In this document: positions 41,510 to 50,478 of the stretch, piece by piece
Layout: every line of letters begins with the position of its first letter
Numbering within the stretch: the stretch's first letter is position 1
NCBI GenBank assembly: GCA_000474255.1
Contig: BATO01000001.1
Coordinates: 186,001-250,000, forward strand
Direction of reading: 5' to 3'
Source of the DNA: Aquipseudomonas alcaligenes MRY13-0052
GTDB lineage: Bacteria > Pseudomonadota > Gammaproteobacteria > Pseudomonadales > Pseudomonadaceae
DNA length: 64,000 nucleotides
Notes under the pieces: model-generated
Databases searched by the model: none
What the model saw: only the letters and a program-made list of their open reading frames with translations
What the model was told of the DNA's origin: nothing
Translations under genes and position numbers: made by a program

Positions 41510-42691
41510 ATGCCCCGTATTGGAACCCCGCTGTCGCCGAGCGCGACCCGTGTACTGCTTTGCGGCTCTGGCGAGCTGGGCAAGGAAGTGGTGATCGAGC
41601 TGCAGCGCCTGGGCGTCGAAGTGATCGCCGTCGACCGCTACGAGAACGCGCCGGCCATGCAGGTCGCCCATCGCAGCCACGTCATCAGCATGCTCGACGG
41701 CGAGGCCCTGCGCCGCGTCATCGAGCTGGAGAAGCCGCACTACATCGTGCCGGAGATCGAGGCCATCGCCACTGCCACCCTGGTGGAGCTGGAGGCCGAA
41801 GGCTACACCGTTATCCCCACCGCGCGCGCCGCGCAGCTGACCATGAACCGCGAGGGCATCCGTCGCCTGGCGGCCGAGGAGCTGGGCCTGCCCACCTCGC
41901 CGTACCACTTCGCCGACACCTTCGAGGATTACTGCGCCGCCGTCGCCAGCGTCGGCTACCCCTGCGTGGTGAAGCCGATCATGAGCTCCTCCGGCAAGGG
42001 CCAGTCGGTACTCAAGAGCGATGACGACCTGCAATACGCCTGGGATTACGCCCAGGAAGGCGGCCGCGCCGGCAAGGGCCGCGTGATCGTCGAGGGCTTC
42101 ATCGACTTCGAATACGAAATCACCCTGCTTACCGTGCGCCATATCGGCGGCACCACCTTCTGCGCGCCCATCGGCCACCGCCAGGTGAAGGGCGACTACC
42201 ACGAATCCTGGCAGCCCCAGGCGATGAGTCCCAAGGCCCTGGCCGAGTCCGAGCGCGTGGCCAAGGCCGTGACCGAGGCCCTGGGCGGCCGTGGCCTGTT
42301 CGGCGTCGAGCTGTTCGTCAAAGGCGACGAGGTGTGGTTCAGCGAAGTGTCGCCGCGCCCCCATGACACCGGCCTGGTCACCCTGATTTCCCAGGAGCTG
42401 TCCGAGTTCGCCCTGCATGCCCGCGCCATCCTCGGCCTGCCGATTCCGGTGATCCGCCAATCCGGCCCGTCCGCCTCGGCGGTGATCCTGGTGGAAGGCA
42501 AATCCACCGAGATGAGCTTCGGCAACCTCTCTGCGGCCCTGGCCGAGCCGGACACCGCGCTGCGCCTGTTCGGCAAGCCGGCGGTGGAGGGTCAGCGTCG
42601 CCTCGGCGTGGCCCTCGCCCGCGACGAGTCCACCGACCTGGCCCGTGCCAAGGCGACCCGCGCGGCCCAGGCCGTCGACGTCAAGCTGTGA
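41510..42691 (+). CDS. purT: Formate-dependent phosphoribosylglycinamide formyltransferase
   Basis: 393 residues. ATP-grasp enzyme making FGAR from GAR, formate and ATP, an alternative to PurN in purine synthesis and one step before PurL. Begins with a nucleotide-binding fold ([13 protein letters not shown]), then ATP-grasp motifs ([16 protein letters not shown] and [14 protein letters not shown]). GAGGAAA precedes the ATG. Its stop overlaps the GTG start of the next gene. Confidence 0.96.
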   Translation: MPRIGTPLSPSATRVLLCGSGELGKEVVIELQRLGVEVIAVDRYENAPAMQVAHRSHVISMLDGEALRRVIELEKPHYIVPEIEAIATATLVELEAEGYTVIPTARAAQLTMNREGIRRLAAEELGLPTSPYHFADTFEDYCAAVASVGYPCVVKPIMSSSGKGQSVLKSDDDLQYAWDYAQEGGRAGKGRVIVEGFIDFEYEITLLTVRHIGGTTFCAPIGHRQVKGDYHESWQPQAMSPKALAESERVAKAVTEALGGRGLFGVELFVKGDEVWFSEVSPRPHDTGLVTLISQELSEFALHARAILGLPIPVIRQSGPSASAVILVEGKSTEMSFGNLSAALAEPDTALRLFGKPAVEGQRRLGVALARDESTDLARAKATRAAQAVDVKL

Positions 42692-43464
42692 GCCGAGGGG
42701 CCGGGTTGCTCTGGTGGGCATCGGCGCTGGCGCTGATGCCCCTGGTGCTGCCCCAGGCCCTGTATACCAAGCGCACCGCCCTGCGTCTGGCCCCTGCCGC
42801 TGGCCCCGATCACGGGCTGGCGGGAGCGGAATTCGCGGGCGAACCCCTGCGCATCCTCCTGATCGGCGAATCCACCGTCGCCGGAGTCGGTGTCTCCTGC
42901 CTGCAACTGGCCTTGCCGGGGCAACTGGCGGCGGCGCTTTCCCGGCAGTTGCAGCGCCCGGTGGCCTGGCGCGCCTGTGGCGAGAACGGCATCACCGCGA
43001 GCGAGGCTTGTGAGCGCCTGTTGCCGCAGGTGCAGGACGTGCCGGTGGACCTGGTGCTGCTGGTCTTCGGTGTCAACGACACCACTCATTTCAGTTCCAC
43101 CGCTGCCTGGCGCGAATCCCTGCGACGCCTGGCTGCCCCCTTCATGGCGCGGGGCGTCGAGGTGGTTTTCGCCGCCGTTCCCCCCTTGCAGCACTTCAGC
43201 GCCTTGCCCTGGTTGTTGCGCCGCCTGCTGGGCTGGCGTGCGCGCCTGCTCGACACGCAGGTGCGGGCATTGGCTGACGAGTTGGGGGCCGAGCACTGTG
43301 CGGCGAGCATCGCCATGCAGGCCGACTACCTGGCGCTGGACGGCTATCACCCGTCACAGCTGGGGTGTTCGGTCTGGGGCGGCTTGCTGGCGGAGTGGAT
43401 CGTGCGGGCGGGGAGGGTGGCGCCGGCTGTCAGCCGCCTCGTCGAAGAGACGGCTGGAGCCTGA
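42688..43464 (+). CDS. SGNH/GDSL-family hydrolase with N-terminal membrane anchor or signal
   Basis: 258 residues. A hydrophobic N-terminus of about 25 residues is followed by the SGNH core: block [10 protein letters not shown] (Ser nucleophile; GES in place of the usual GDS), a block II/III region [16 protein letters not shown] for the block with Asn, and DGYHPS for the Asp-His pair. Predicted extracytoplasmic esterase or lipase. Start GTG at 42688 overlaps the purT stop (GTGA), so translation is coupled, though no functional link with purine synthesis is evident. Confidence 0.85.
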   Translation: MSRGAGLLWWASALALMPLVLPQALYTKRTALRLAPAAGPDHGLAGAEFAGEPLRILLIGESTVAGVGVSCLQLALPGQLAAALSRQLQRPVAWRACGENGITASEACERLLPQVQDVPVDLVLLVFGVNDTTHFSSTAAWRESLRRLAAPFMARGVEVVFAAVPPLQHFSALPWLLRRLLGWRARLLDTQVRALADELGAEHCAASIAMQADYLALDGYHPSQLGCSVWGGLLAEWIVRAGRVAPAVSRLVEETAGA

Positions 43465-43482
43465 CGCCCAAGGGGCGAGGCC

Positions 43483-44796
43483 TTAGCGCACCGCGCCTAG
43501 GTCGTCGTCGCGGGTTTCCTTGAGGCAGAGCACCGCCAGCAGGCTGAGTGCCGCCGCCACCGATACGTAGCCACCGACCCAGGACAGGCCACCCATGGCC
43601 ACCAGCTTCTGGGCGAAGAAGGGTGCCACCGAGGCGCCGACGATGCCGCCGAGGTTATAGGCCGCCGAGGCGCCGGTGTAGCGCACGTGGGTGGGGAACA
43701 GCTCTGGCAGCAGCGCGCCCATGGGGGCGAAGGTCACGCCCATGAGGAACAGTTCGATGCTGAGGAACAGGGTGACCGAGAGGGTCGAGCCCTGGGTCAG
43801 CAGCGGCTGCATGGCGAAGCCGGAGAGGATCGCCAGCGTACAGCCCACGATCAGCACCGGTTTGCGCCCGTAGCGGTCGCTGAGCCAGGCCGACAATGGC
43901 GTCGCCGCTGCCATGAACAGCACGGCGAAGCACAGCATGCCGAGGAAGCTTTCGCGGCTGTAGCCGAGGCTGCCCACGCCGTGGCTGAGGGAGAACACGG
44001 TTGAGATGTAGAACAGCGCGTAGCACACCACCATCGCCAGGGCGCCGAGGACGATCGGGCGCCAGTGGCTGCCGAAGGCTTCGAGCACCGGCATCTTCAC
44101 CCGCTCGTGCTGGGCCATGGCCTTGGCGAAGACCGGCGTCTCCTCCAGCTTCAGGCGCACGTAGAGACCGACCATCACCAGTGCGGCGCTGAGCAGGAAG
44201 GGGATGCGCCAGCCCCAGGCGCGGAACTGCTCGTCGCTCAGGCACAGGGCCAGGGTGAGGAACAGGCCGTTGGCGGCGAGAAAACCGATGGATGGGCCGA
44301 GCTGGGGGAACATGCCGAACCAGGCGCGCTTGCCGGGCGGGGCGTTCTCGGTGGCCAGCAATGCCGCGCCACCCCACTCGCCGCCGAGGCCCAGGCCCTG
44401 GCCGAAGCGCAGCAGGCAGAGCAGGATCGGCGCCCAGGCACCGATGGTGTCGTAGCCGGGCAGTACGCCGATCAGGGTGGTGGAGGCGCCCATCAGCAGC
44501 AGCGAGGCGACCAGGGTGGATTTACGCCCGATGCGGTCGCCGAAGTGGCCGAACAGCGCCGAGCCCAGCGGCCGGGCGAGGAAGGCGATGCCGAAGGTGA
44601 GGAAGGCCGAGAGCATCTGCGCGGTGCCGGAGGTCTGCGGGAAGAACACCGGGCCTATCACCAGGGCGGCGGCCGTGGCGTAGATGTAGAAGTCGTAGAA
44701 CTCGATGGCGGTGCCGATGAAGCTGGCGGTGGCGACGCGGGCCGGCGAGTTGGCCGGTGTCGTGTTCGCAGCGTCGCTCAAGGTGGCGGTGGTCAT
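43483..44796 (-). CDS. MHS-family (metabolite:H+ symporter) MFS transporter
   Basis: 437 residues, twelve membrane segments. Signatures: AIEFYDFYIYATAAALV, GHFGDRIGRKSTL between helices 2 and 3, LRFGQGLGLGGEWGGA, and WLSDRYGRKPVL in the second half, all typical of the MHS group (proline/betaine, shikimate, citrate and related carriers). Substrate not inferable. AGGGG precedes the ATG. Convergent with the SGNH gene; transcribed alone. Upstream 289 bases to the next gene hold no ORF or clear signal. Confidence 0.9.
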   Translation of the reverse strand: MTTATLSDAANTTPANSPARVATASFIGTAIEFYDFYIYATAAALVIGPVFFPQTSGTAQMLSAFLTFGIAFLARPLGSALFGHFGDRIGRKSTLVASLLLMGASTTLIGVLPGYDTIGAWAPILLCLLRFGQGLGLGGEWGGAALLATENAPPGKRAWFGMFPQLGPSIGFLAANGLFLTLALCLSDEQFRAWGWRIPFLLSAALVMVGLYVRLKLEETPVFAKAMAQHERVKMPVLEAFGSHWRPIVLGALAMVVCYALFYISTVFSLSHGVGSLGYSRESFLGMLCFAVLFMAAATPLSAWLSDRYGRKPVLIVGCTLAILSGFAMQPLLTQGSTLSVTLFLSIELFLMGVTFAPMGALLPELFPTHVRYTGASAAYNLGGIVGASVAPFFAQKLVAMGGLSWVGGYVSVAAALSLLAVLCLKETRDDDLGAVR

Positions 44797-45085
44797 CAGA
44801 GGGTCCCCTGTCAGTCGTCGCGGCCATCACGGCCCGACGGAGTCTCATGGCTGTCGTGTTGTGCTGAGGGAAGGGGATGATGCGGCGGGTCGCCGGACCA
44901 GGGGCCTTGCTGGCTGCGGACGGGCCTGTGGGGCCGTGGCAGGTGGTTCTCAGGCGGTCAGCGGGGCTGGCCGATGGCGCGTGGGCGGATAGCCGCGGCG
45001 GCCGAGGGGGCTGGGTAAGCCAGCGGGGATTATAGGAAGCGGCGGAAAACCACGGCAAGGGACCTCGACCAAGGTCGCAGAGGTG

Positions 45086-45907
45086 TCAGACGCGCCAGGC
45101 CAGTACGCGCTGTACGCGGTTCTCGCCGGACTGGAGGATCTCCAGGCGGTAGGGGCCGATCTTCAGGCACACGCTGGTGTCGGGAATCTGCTCCAGGGCC
45201 TCGGTGATCAGGCCGTTGAGGGTCTTCGGCCCTTCGCAGGGCAGGTGCCAGCCGAGCACGCGGTTGAGTTCGCGCAGGTGGAGGGAGCCGTCCAGCTCGA
45301 AGCGGCCGTCTTCCTGGGGCTGGATCGCCGGGTTTGGGGCGAGGTCGTCGAGGCTGCCGAATTCGCCGATCAGCTCCTGGAAGATGTCCTCCAGGCTGAC
45401 CAGGCCGATCACGTCGCCATACTCGTCGACGACGATGCCGACCCGGCGCTGTTCCTTCTGGAAGTTCACCAGCTGGGTGAGCAGCGGGGTGCTTTCCGGC
45501 ACGAAGTAGGTTTCGCGGCAGGCCGCCAGCAGGTCTTCGGCGCTGACGCCATCCTGGGGCAGCAGGCGGGCGACCTGGCGGATGTGCAGGATGCCTTCGA
45601 TCTGGTTGATGTCTTCGCGGTACACCGGCAGGCGCGTATGGGTGGCGGTGCGCAGCTGTTCGAGGATGCGCTCTGGCGGCTGGCTGATGTCGATGCCCTG
45701 GATCTCGCTGCGCGGAATCATGATCGCGGCGATGGACACGCGCTGCAGGGCTTCGGTGAGCGAGGAGGGCAGGCGTGGCGTCGCTTCGGGCTCCACCTGC
45801 ACCGGGGCACGACGTCGACGGGAGAGGCTCCAGGCCAGCACGGAGCCGGCGAGGGAGGCGAGCAGCAGGCCGAGCAGCAGCCCGGCGATCAAGCCGTCGA
45901 TGGGCAT
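45086..45907 (-). CDS. CBS-pair/CorC-HlyC domain membrane protein
   Basis: 273 residues. A single membrane segment (about 4-24) and a short basic stretch (SRRRR) precede two CBS domains (about 55-190) and a C-terminal CorC/HlyC (transporter-associated) domain (about 200-273). The DUF21 membrane domain found in CorB/YfjD relatives beside ypjD in E. coli is absent. The ATG follows the ypjD-like stop by one base, so the start is constrained and the short N-terminus is real unless there is a frameshift. Probable role in Mg2+/Co2+ handling by analogy only. Confidence 0.8.
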   Translation of the reverse strand: MPIDGLIAGLLLGLLLASLAGSVLAWSLSRRRRAPVQVEPEATPRLPSSLTEALQRVSIAAIMIPRSEIQGIDISQPPERILEQLRTATHTRLPVYREDINQIEGILHIRQVARLLPQDGVSAEDLLAACRETYFVPESTPLLTQLVNFQKEQRRVGIVVDEYGDVIGLVSLEDIFQELIGEFGSLDDLAPNPAIQPQEDGRFELDGSLHLRELNRVLGWHLPCEGPKTLNGLITEALEQIPDTSVCLKIGPYRLEILQSGENRVQRVLAWRV

Positions 45908-45908
45908 C

Positions 45909-46709
45909 TCAGATATGCAGGATGAATTCGCGGACCAGCTTGCTACCGAAGTAGGCAAGCATCAGCAGGCAGAAGCCCGCCAGGGTCCAGCGGATGGCCT
46001 TGTGCCCGCGCCAGCCGAGCTGGTGGCGGCCCCACAGCAGTACGGCGAACACCACCCAGGCGATGCACGAAAGGATGGTCTTGTGCGCCAGGTGCTGGGC
46101 GAACAGGTTGTCGACGAACAGCCAGCCGGAGAGCAACGACAGCGACAGCAGGGACCAGCCGGCCCAGAGGAAGCCGAACAGCAGGCTCTCCATGGTTTGC
46201 AGTGCCGGGAAGTTGCGGATCAGTCCCGAGGGGTGCTTGTGCTTGAGCTGGTGGTCCTGGAGCAGCAGCAGCAGCGACTGGAACACGGCGATGGTGAGCA
46301 TGCCGTAGGCCAGGATCGACAGCAGGATATGCGCCAGGATGCCTGGCTCCTCGTCGATCGCCTGCACCGTCCCGGAGGGGGCGAAGGCGGCCAGCAACAC
46401 GGTCAGCATTCCCAGCGGCAACAGCAGCAGGAGCAGGTTCTCCACCGGTATCCGGGCAATGGCCAGCAGTGTGAGGAGGATCACGGCTGCGGCAATCAGG
46501 CTGGCGGCGTTGAAGAAGTCGAGGGTCAGGCCCACCGGGGTGATCAGCTGGATATAAAGGCTGAGCGCATGGGCGACGAGTGCCAGGGAGCCGACCAGGA
46601 CCAGCAGGCGCTTGTCCGGCGCGGTGCGCTGGTGAAGGCGCAGGCCCTGGTAGGTGGTGGCGCCGGCATAAAGGAAGGCAGCCAGGAGGCTGGGCAGCAG
46701 AGGGTGCAT
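45909..46709 (-). CDS. YpjD-like inner-membrane protein (CcsA/cytochrome c assembly-type fold)
   Basis: 266 residues with about eight membrane segments, in the family of cytochrome c biogenesis CcsA-type membrane proteins (internal FNAASLIAA, YGMLTIAVFQSLLL and the His-containing HLAHKTILS near the end). In E. coli the equivalent locus next to ffh is ypjD, reported to take part in divalent-cation resistance with CorB. AAGGA precedes the ATG at 46709. Divergent from ffh, 157 bases between starts, and just upstream of the CBS gene. Confidence 0.82.
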   Translation of the reverse strand: MHPLLPSLLAAFLYAGATTYQGLRLHQRTAPDKRLLVLVGSLALVAHALSLYIQLITPVGLTLDFFNAASLIAAAVILLTLLAIARIPVENLLLLLLPLGMLTVLLAAFAPSGTVQAIDEEPGILAHILLSILAYGMLTIAVFQSLLLLLQDHQLKHKHPSGLIRNFPALQTMESLLFGFLWAGWSLLSLSLLSGWLFVDNLFAQHLAHKTILSCIAWVVFAVLLWGRHQLGWRGHKAIRWTLAGFCLLMLAYFGSKLVREFILHI

Positions 46710-46783
46710 AAGTCCTTGTAAGGCAAGCCCGAAAGGCGCTGAGTTTGGCACAGATGAGGGGGCTCACGAAAGACCGCAGGCGG

Positions 46784-46812
46784 TGTCGGCGCTGGCGACA
46801 CTTCGCTATAAT
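46784..46812 (+). promoter_or_regulatory. Candidate sigma-70 promoter of ffh
   Basis: Perfect TATAAT at 46807-46812 with a weak -35 (TGTCGG, 46784-46789) at 17 bases; 54 bases before the ffh ATG. Confidence 0.55.
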
Positions 46813-46866
46813 CCGCCGCTTGCCGCAAGCTCACCCTCGGTTCGGACGAACCTGAAAGGAACGTGC

Positions 46867-48243
46867 ATGTTCGAAAATCTTACAGACCGCCTCTCGCAGA
46901 CGCTGCGCCATGTCACCGGCAAGGCCAAGCTGACCGAGGACAACATCAAGGACACCCTGCGTGAAGTGCGCATGGCCCTGCTCGAGGCCGACGTTGCCTT
47001 GCCCGTGGTCAAGGACTTCGTCAACAAGGTCAAGGAACGCGCCGTCGGTACCGAGGTATCGAAGAGCCTGACGCCGGGCCAGGCGTTCGTGAAGATCGTC
47101 CAGGCCGAGCTGATCGAGCTGATGGGCGTGGCCAACGAAGACCTGTCCCTGGCTGCCGCCCCGCCCGCCGTGGTGCTGATGGCCGGCCTGCAGGGTGCGG
47201 GCAAGACCACCACCGTCGGCAAGCTCGCGCGCTTCCTCAAGGAGCGCAAGAAGAAGTCCGTGCTGGTGGTGTCGGCCGACGTCTACCGCCCGGCGGCGAT
47301 CAAGCAGCTGGAAACCCTGGCCGCCGATATCGGCGTGACCTTCTTCCCCTCCGACATCAGCCAGAAGCCGGTGGACATCGCCGAGGCCGCGATCCGCGAA
47401 GCCAAGCTGAAGTTCATCGACGTGGTGCTGGTGGACACCGCCGGCCGCCTGCACATCGACGGCGAGATGATGGCCGAGATCCAGGCGCTGCACGCGGCGA
47501 TCAAGCCGGTGGAAACCCTGTTCGTGGTCGACGCCATGACCGGCCAGGACGCGGCCAACACCGCCAAGGCCTTCGGCGAAGCGCTGCCGCTCACCGGCGT
47601 GGTGCTGACCAAGGTCGACGGTGACGCCCGTGGCGGTGCCGCGCTCTCCGTGCGTGCCATCACCGGCAAGCCGATCAAGTTCTTCGGCATGGGCGAGAAG
47701 AGCGAAGCGCTCGATCCCTTCCACCCGGACCGCATCGCCTCGCGCATCCTCGGCATGGGTGACGTGCTCAGCCTGATCGAGCAGGCCGAGCAGGGCATGG
47801 ACCGCGAGAAGGCCGAGAAGCTCGCGAAGAAGATCAAGAAGGGCAAGGGCTTCGACCTCGAAGATTTCCGCGACCAATTGCAGCAGATGAAGAACATGGG
47901 CGGCCTCGGCGGCCTCATGGACAAGCTGCCCATGCTCGGTGGCGTCAACCTCGCGCAGATGGGCAATGCCCAGGGCGCGGCGGAGAAGCAGTTCAAGCAG
48001 ATGGAAGCGATCATCAACTCGATGACGCCGCTGGAGCGCCGCGACCCTGAAGTCATCAGTGGCTCGCGCAAGCGCCGTATCGCCCTCGGCTCCGGCACCC
48101 AGGTGCAGGACGTCGGCCGGCTGATCAAACAGCACAAGCAGATGCAGAAGATGATGAAGAAGGTCACCGCCAAGGGCGGCATGGCCAAGATGATGCGCGG
48201 CATGGGCGGCATGTTCCCCGGCGGCGGCATGCCGAAGATGTAA
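46867..48243 (+). CDS. ffh: Signal recognition particle protein Ffh
   Basis: 458 residues. SRP GTPase that delivers nascent membrane proteins to the translocon. N domain (MFENLTDRLSQTLRHV), G domain with P-loop GLQGAGKTTT, DTAGRLHID and TKVDGDARGG, then the methionine-rich M domain (FRDQLQQMKNMGG, MMKKVTAKGGMAKMMRGMGG). The ATG at 46867 is the family start and has GAAAGGAA ahead. Divergent from ypjD and followed by the rpsP operon. Confidence 0.98.
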   Translation: MFENLTDRLSQTLRHVTGKAKLTEDNIKDTLREVRMALLEADVALPVVKDFVNKVKERAVGTEVSKSLTPGQAFVKIVQAELIELMGVANEDLSLAAAPPAVVLMAGLQGAGKTTTVGKLARFLKERKKKSVLVVSADVYRPAAIKQLETLAADIGVTFFPSDISQKPVDIAEAAIREAKLKFIDVVLVDTAGRLHIDGEMMAEIQALHAAIKPVETLFVVDAMTGQDAANTAKAFGEALPLTGVVLTKVDGDARGGAALSVRAITGKPIKFFGMGEKSEALDPFHPDRIASRILGMGDVLSLIEQAEQGMDREKAEKLAKKIKKGKGFDLEDFRDQLQQMKNMGGLGGLMDKLPMLGGVNLAQMGNAQGAAEKQFKQMEAIINSMTPLERRDPEVISGSRKRRIALGSGTQVQDVGRLIKQHKQMQKMMKKVTAKGGMAKMMRGMGGMFPGGGMPKM

Positions 48244-48336
48244 GTGAAAGCGCTGCAAGCGATCAGTTGCCGGGCCTCTGGCAGCTTGAAATCTGCGGTT
48301 TGCAGCGACCACCGACAGGTGGCTGGTAAAAGAGAT

Positions 48337-48364
48337 TTGCAATCGGCCGCATAATCCTTAGAAT
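48337..48364 (+). promoter_or_regulatory. Promoter of the rpsP-rimM-trmD-rplS operon
   Basis: TTGCAA (48337-48342), 16-base spacer, TAGAAT (48359-48364), 73 bases before the rpsP ATG. Confidence 0.65.
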
Positions 48365-48437
48365 ATGCGGCCTTTCGGGCCCATGGCCCATGTGTGTGCA
48401 CAGCTTGAAAAGCACCGACCTATAGGAACGAAGTTCA

Positions 48438-48689
48438 ATGGTAACCATCCGTCTTGCTCGTGGCGGCTCCAAGAAGCGCCCCTTCTACCACCTGACCGTG
48501 ACCAACAGCCGCAATGCGCGCGATGGTCGCTTTGTTGAGCGCATCGGTTTCTTCAACCCGGTCGCCTCGGGTGCCGAAGTGAAGCTCTCCGTGAATCAAG
48601 AGCGCGCCACCTACTGGCTGAGCCAGGGCGCCCAGCCGTCTGAGCGCGTTGCTCAGCTGCTGAAGGAAGCTGCCAAGGCTGCTGCCTAA
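48438..48689 (+). CDS. rpsP: 30S ribosomal protein bS16
   Basis: 83 residues, beginning [19 protein letters not shown], the invariant bS16 N-terminus, with the typical GFFNP motif. TAGGAAC precedes the ATG. First gene of the operon with rimM, trmD and rplS. Confidence 0.99.
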   Translation: MVTIRLARGGSKKRPFYHLTVTNSRNARDGRFVERIGFFNPVASGAEVKLSVNQERATYWLSQGAQPSERVAQLLKEAAKAAA

Positions 48690-48697
48690 GCAACTTT

Positions 48698-49234
48698 ATG
48701 AGCACGACGCCGGCACAGGCCGAGGACCTGATCGTTCTTGGCAAGATCTTTTCGGTGCATGGCGTACGGGGCGAGGTGAAGGTGTATTCCTTTACCGATC
48801 CGCTGGATAACGTGCTCGATTACCGCCGTTGGACGCTTAAACGCGACAACGAGGTAAAGCAGGTCGAAGTGGCCAGTGGACGCTTGCACGGCAAGGTCCT
48901 GGTAGCAAAGCTGAAGGGTCTCGATGATCGCGAAGTCGCTCGTACTTTCGCGGGCTTCGACATTTGCGTGCCCCGCAGCGAGCTGCCGGAACTCGAAGGT
49001 GACGAGTACTACTGGCATCAGTTGGAAGGTCTCAAGGTCATCGACCAGCAGGAGCAATTGCTCGGCGTCGTCGATCATCTGCTGGAGACCGGCGCCAACG
49101 ACGTGATGGTGGTCAAGCCCTGCCCCGGCAGCCTCGATGACCGTGAGCGCCTGTTGCCCTATACGGCGCAATGCGTGCTGACGATCGACCTGGAAACAGG
49201 CGAGATGCGGGTGGATTGGGACGCTGACTTCTGA
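48698..49234 (+). CDS. rimM: 16S rRNA processing protein RimM
   Basis: 178 residues. Two domains: an N-terminal RimM barrel ([19 protein letters not shown]) and a C-terminal PRC-barrel ([24 protein letters not shown]). Assists maturation of the 30S head through S19. ATG 8 bases after the rpsP stop. Confidence 0.97.
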   Translation: MSTTPAQAEDLIVLGKIFSVHGVRGEVKVYSFTDPLDNVLDYRRWTLKRDNEVKQVEVASGRLHGKVLVAKLKGLDDREVARTFAGFDICVPRSELPELEGDEYYWHQLEGLKVIDQQEQLLGVVDHLLETGANDVMVVKPCPGSLDDRERLLPYTAQCVLTIDLETGEMRVDWDADF

Positions 49235-49244
49235 GTTGCATGAC

Positions 49245-49997
49245 ATGAAAAGCATGCAGGTCGAGGTCATCAGCATCTTTCCGGAGATGTTCGCCGCCAT
49301 CAGCGAATACGGCATTACCAGCCGAGCGGTAAAGCAGGGGCTGCTCAAGCTGACCTGCTGGAACCCGCGGACCTTCACCGAGGACCGCCACCAGACGGTG
49401 GACGATCGGCCCTTCGGCGGCGGCCCAGGCATGGTGATGAAGATACAGCCCCTGGAGCGGGCCCTGGCAGCAGCCAAGGCGTCGGCCGGGGAGCAGGCGA
49501 AGGTGATCTACCTTTCGCCGCAGGGCCGCCAGCTCAAGCAGGAGGCCGTGCGCGAACTGGTGCAATCGGAATCCATGATTCTGATCGCCGGTCGCTACGA
49601 AGGTATCGACGAGCGCTTCATCGAAGAGCACGTCGACGAAGAATGGTCGATTGGCGACTACGTATTGTCCGGCGGTGAGCTGCCGGCAATGGTGCTGATC
49701 GACGCGGTGACGCGGTTGTTGCCCGGTGCACTGGGCCATGCGGACTCCGCAGAGGAAGACTCGTTCACGGACGGCCTCCTCGATTGCCCGCACTACACCC
49801 GGCCTGAGGTGTACGCGGACAAGCGTGTTCCTGATGTGTTGCTTAGTGGCAACCACGAACACATCCGGCGTTGGCGTTTGCAGCAGTCCCTTGGTCGGAC
49901 CTGGGAACGTCGTGCCGATCTTCTGGATAGCCGCTCGCTTTCTGGAGAAGAGAAGAAGCTGTTGGCGGAATACATCCGTCAGCGGGACGATAGTTAA
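49245..49997 (+). CDS. trmD: tRNA (guanine37-N1)-methyltransferase
   Basis: 250 residues from this ATG. SPOUT-class, trefoil-knot enzyme that methylates G37 of tRNAs reading CNN codons. Motifs: [42 protein letters not shown] and the C-terminal [16 protein letters not shown]. Other in-frame starts lie at 49236 (TTG) and 49254 (ATG); the N-terminus is therefore uncertain by a few residues. Starts 10 bases after the rimM stop. Confidence 0.96.
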   Translation: MKSMQVEVISIFPEMFAAISEYGITSRAVKQGLLKLTCWNPRTFTEDRHQTVDDRPFGGGPGMVMKIQPLERALAAAKASAGEQAKVIYLSPQGRQLKQEAVRELVQSESMILIAGRYEGIDERFIEEHVDEEWSIGDYVLSGGELPAMVLIDAVTRLLPGALGHADSAEEDSFTDGLLDCPHYTRPEVYADKRVPDVLLSGNHEHIRRWRLQQSLGRTWERRADLLDSRSLSGEEKKLLAEYIRQRDDS

Positions 49998-50039
49998 CGT
50001 ATCGATGGCAGGCCGGTGGCTTGTCTTAGGAGCGCAGCG

Positions 50040-50390
50040 ATGACCAACAAGATCATTCAGCAAATCGAAGCTGAACAAATGAACAAAGAGATCCCGGCTT
50101 TCGCCCCCGGCGACACCGTGATCGTGCAAGTGAAAGTAAAGGAAGGCGACCGTCAGCGTCTGCAGGCCTTCGAAGGTGTTGTCATCGCCAAGCGTAACCG
50201 CGGCCTGAACAGCGCTTTCACCGTTCGCAAGATCTCCAACGGCGTAGGCGTAGAGCGTACCTTCCAGACCTACTCCCCGCTGGTTGACAGCCTGAGCGTC
50301 AAGCGCCGCGGTGACGTGCGCAAGGCCAAGCTGTACTACCTCCGCGATCTGTCCGGCAAGGCAGCTCGCATCAAGGAGAAGCTGGTCTAA
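50040..50390 (+). CDS. rplS: 50S ribosomal protein bL19
   Basis: 116 residues. Begins [19 protein letters not shown] and contains [20 protein letters not shown] and [15 protein letters not shown], diagnostic for bL19. TAGGAG lies about 9 bases before the ATG. Last gene of the operon, followed by a strong terminator. Confidence 0.99.
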   Translation: MTNKIIQQIEAEQMNKEIPAFAPGDTVIVQVKVKEGDRQRLQAFEGVVIAKRNRGLNSAFTVRKISNGVGVERTFQTYSPLVDSLSVKRRGDVRKAKLYYLRDLSGKAARIKEKLV

Positions 50391-50406
50391 GGACTGCTTC
50401 CCTCAA

Positions 50407-50439
50407 AAGCCCGCCCCGGGAAACCGCGGCGGGCTTTTT
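50407..50439 (+). terminator. Rho-independent terminator after rplS
   Basis: Stem AAGCCCGCC / GGCGGGCTT (50407-50415 with 50428-50436), 12-base loop, then TTT continuing to 50439. Confidence 0.9.
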
Positions 50440-50478
50440 GTTGGGCCGAAGAAAGCGCAGCCGGTTGCGCTGGCGAAA

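Noticed and set aside
44797-45085. 289-base gap between the MHS transporter and the CorC-like gene screened for a gene
   Set aside because: Open frames are short, antisense-like and lack ribosome sites; no repeats or clear hairpins.
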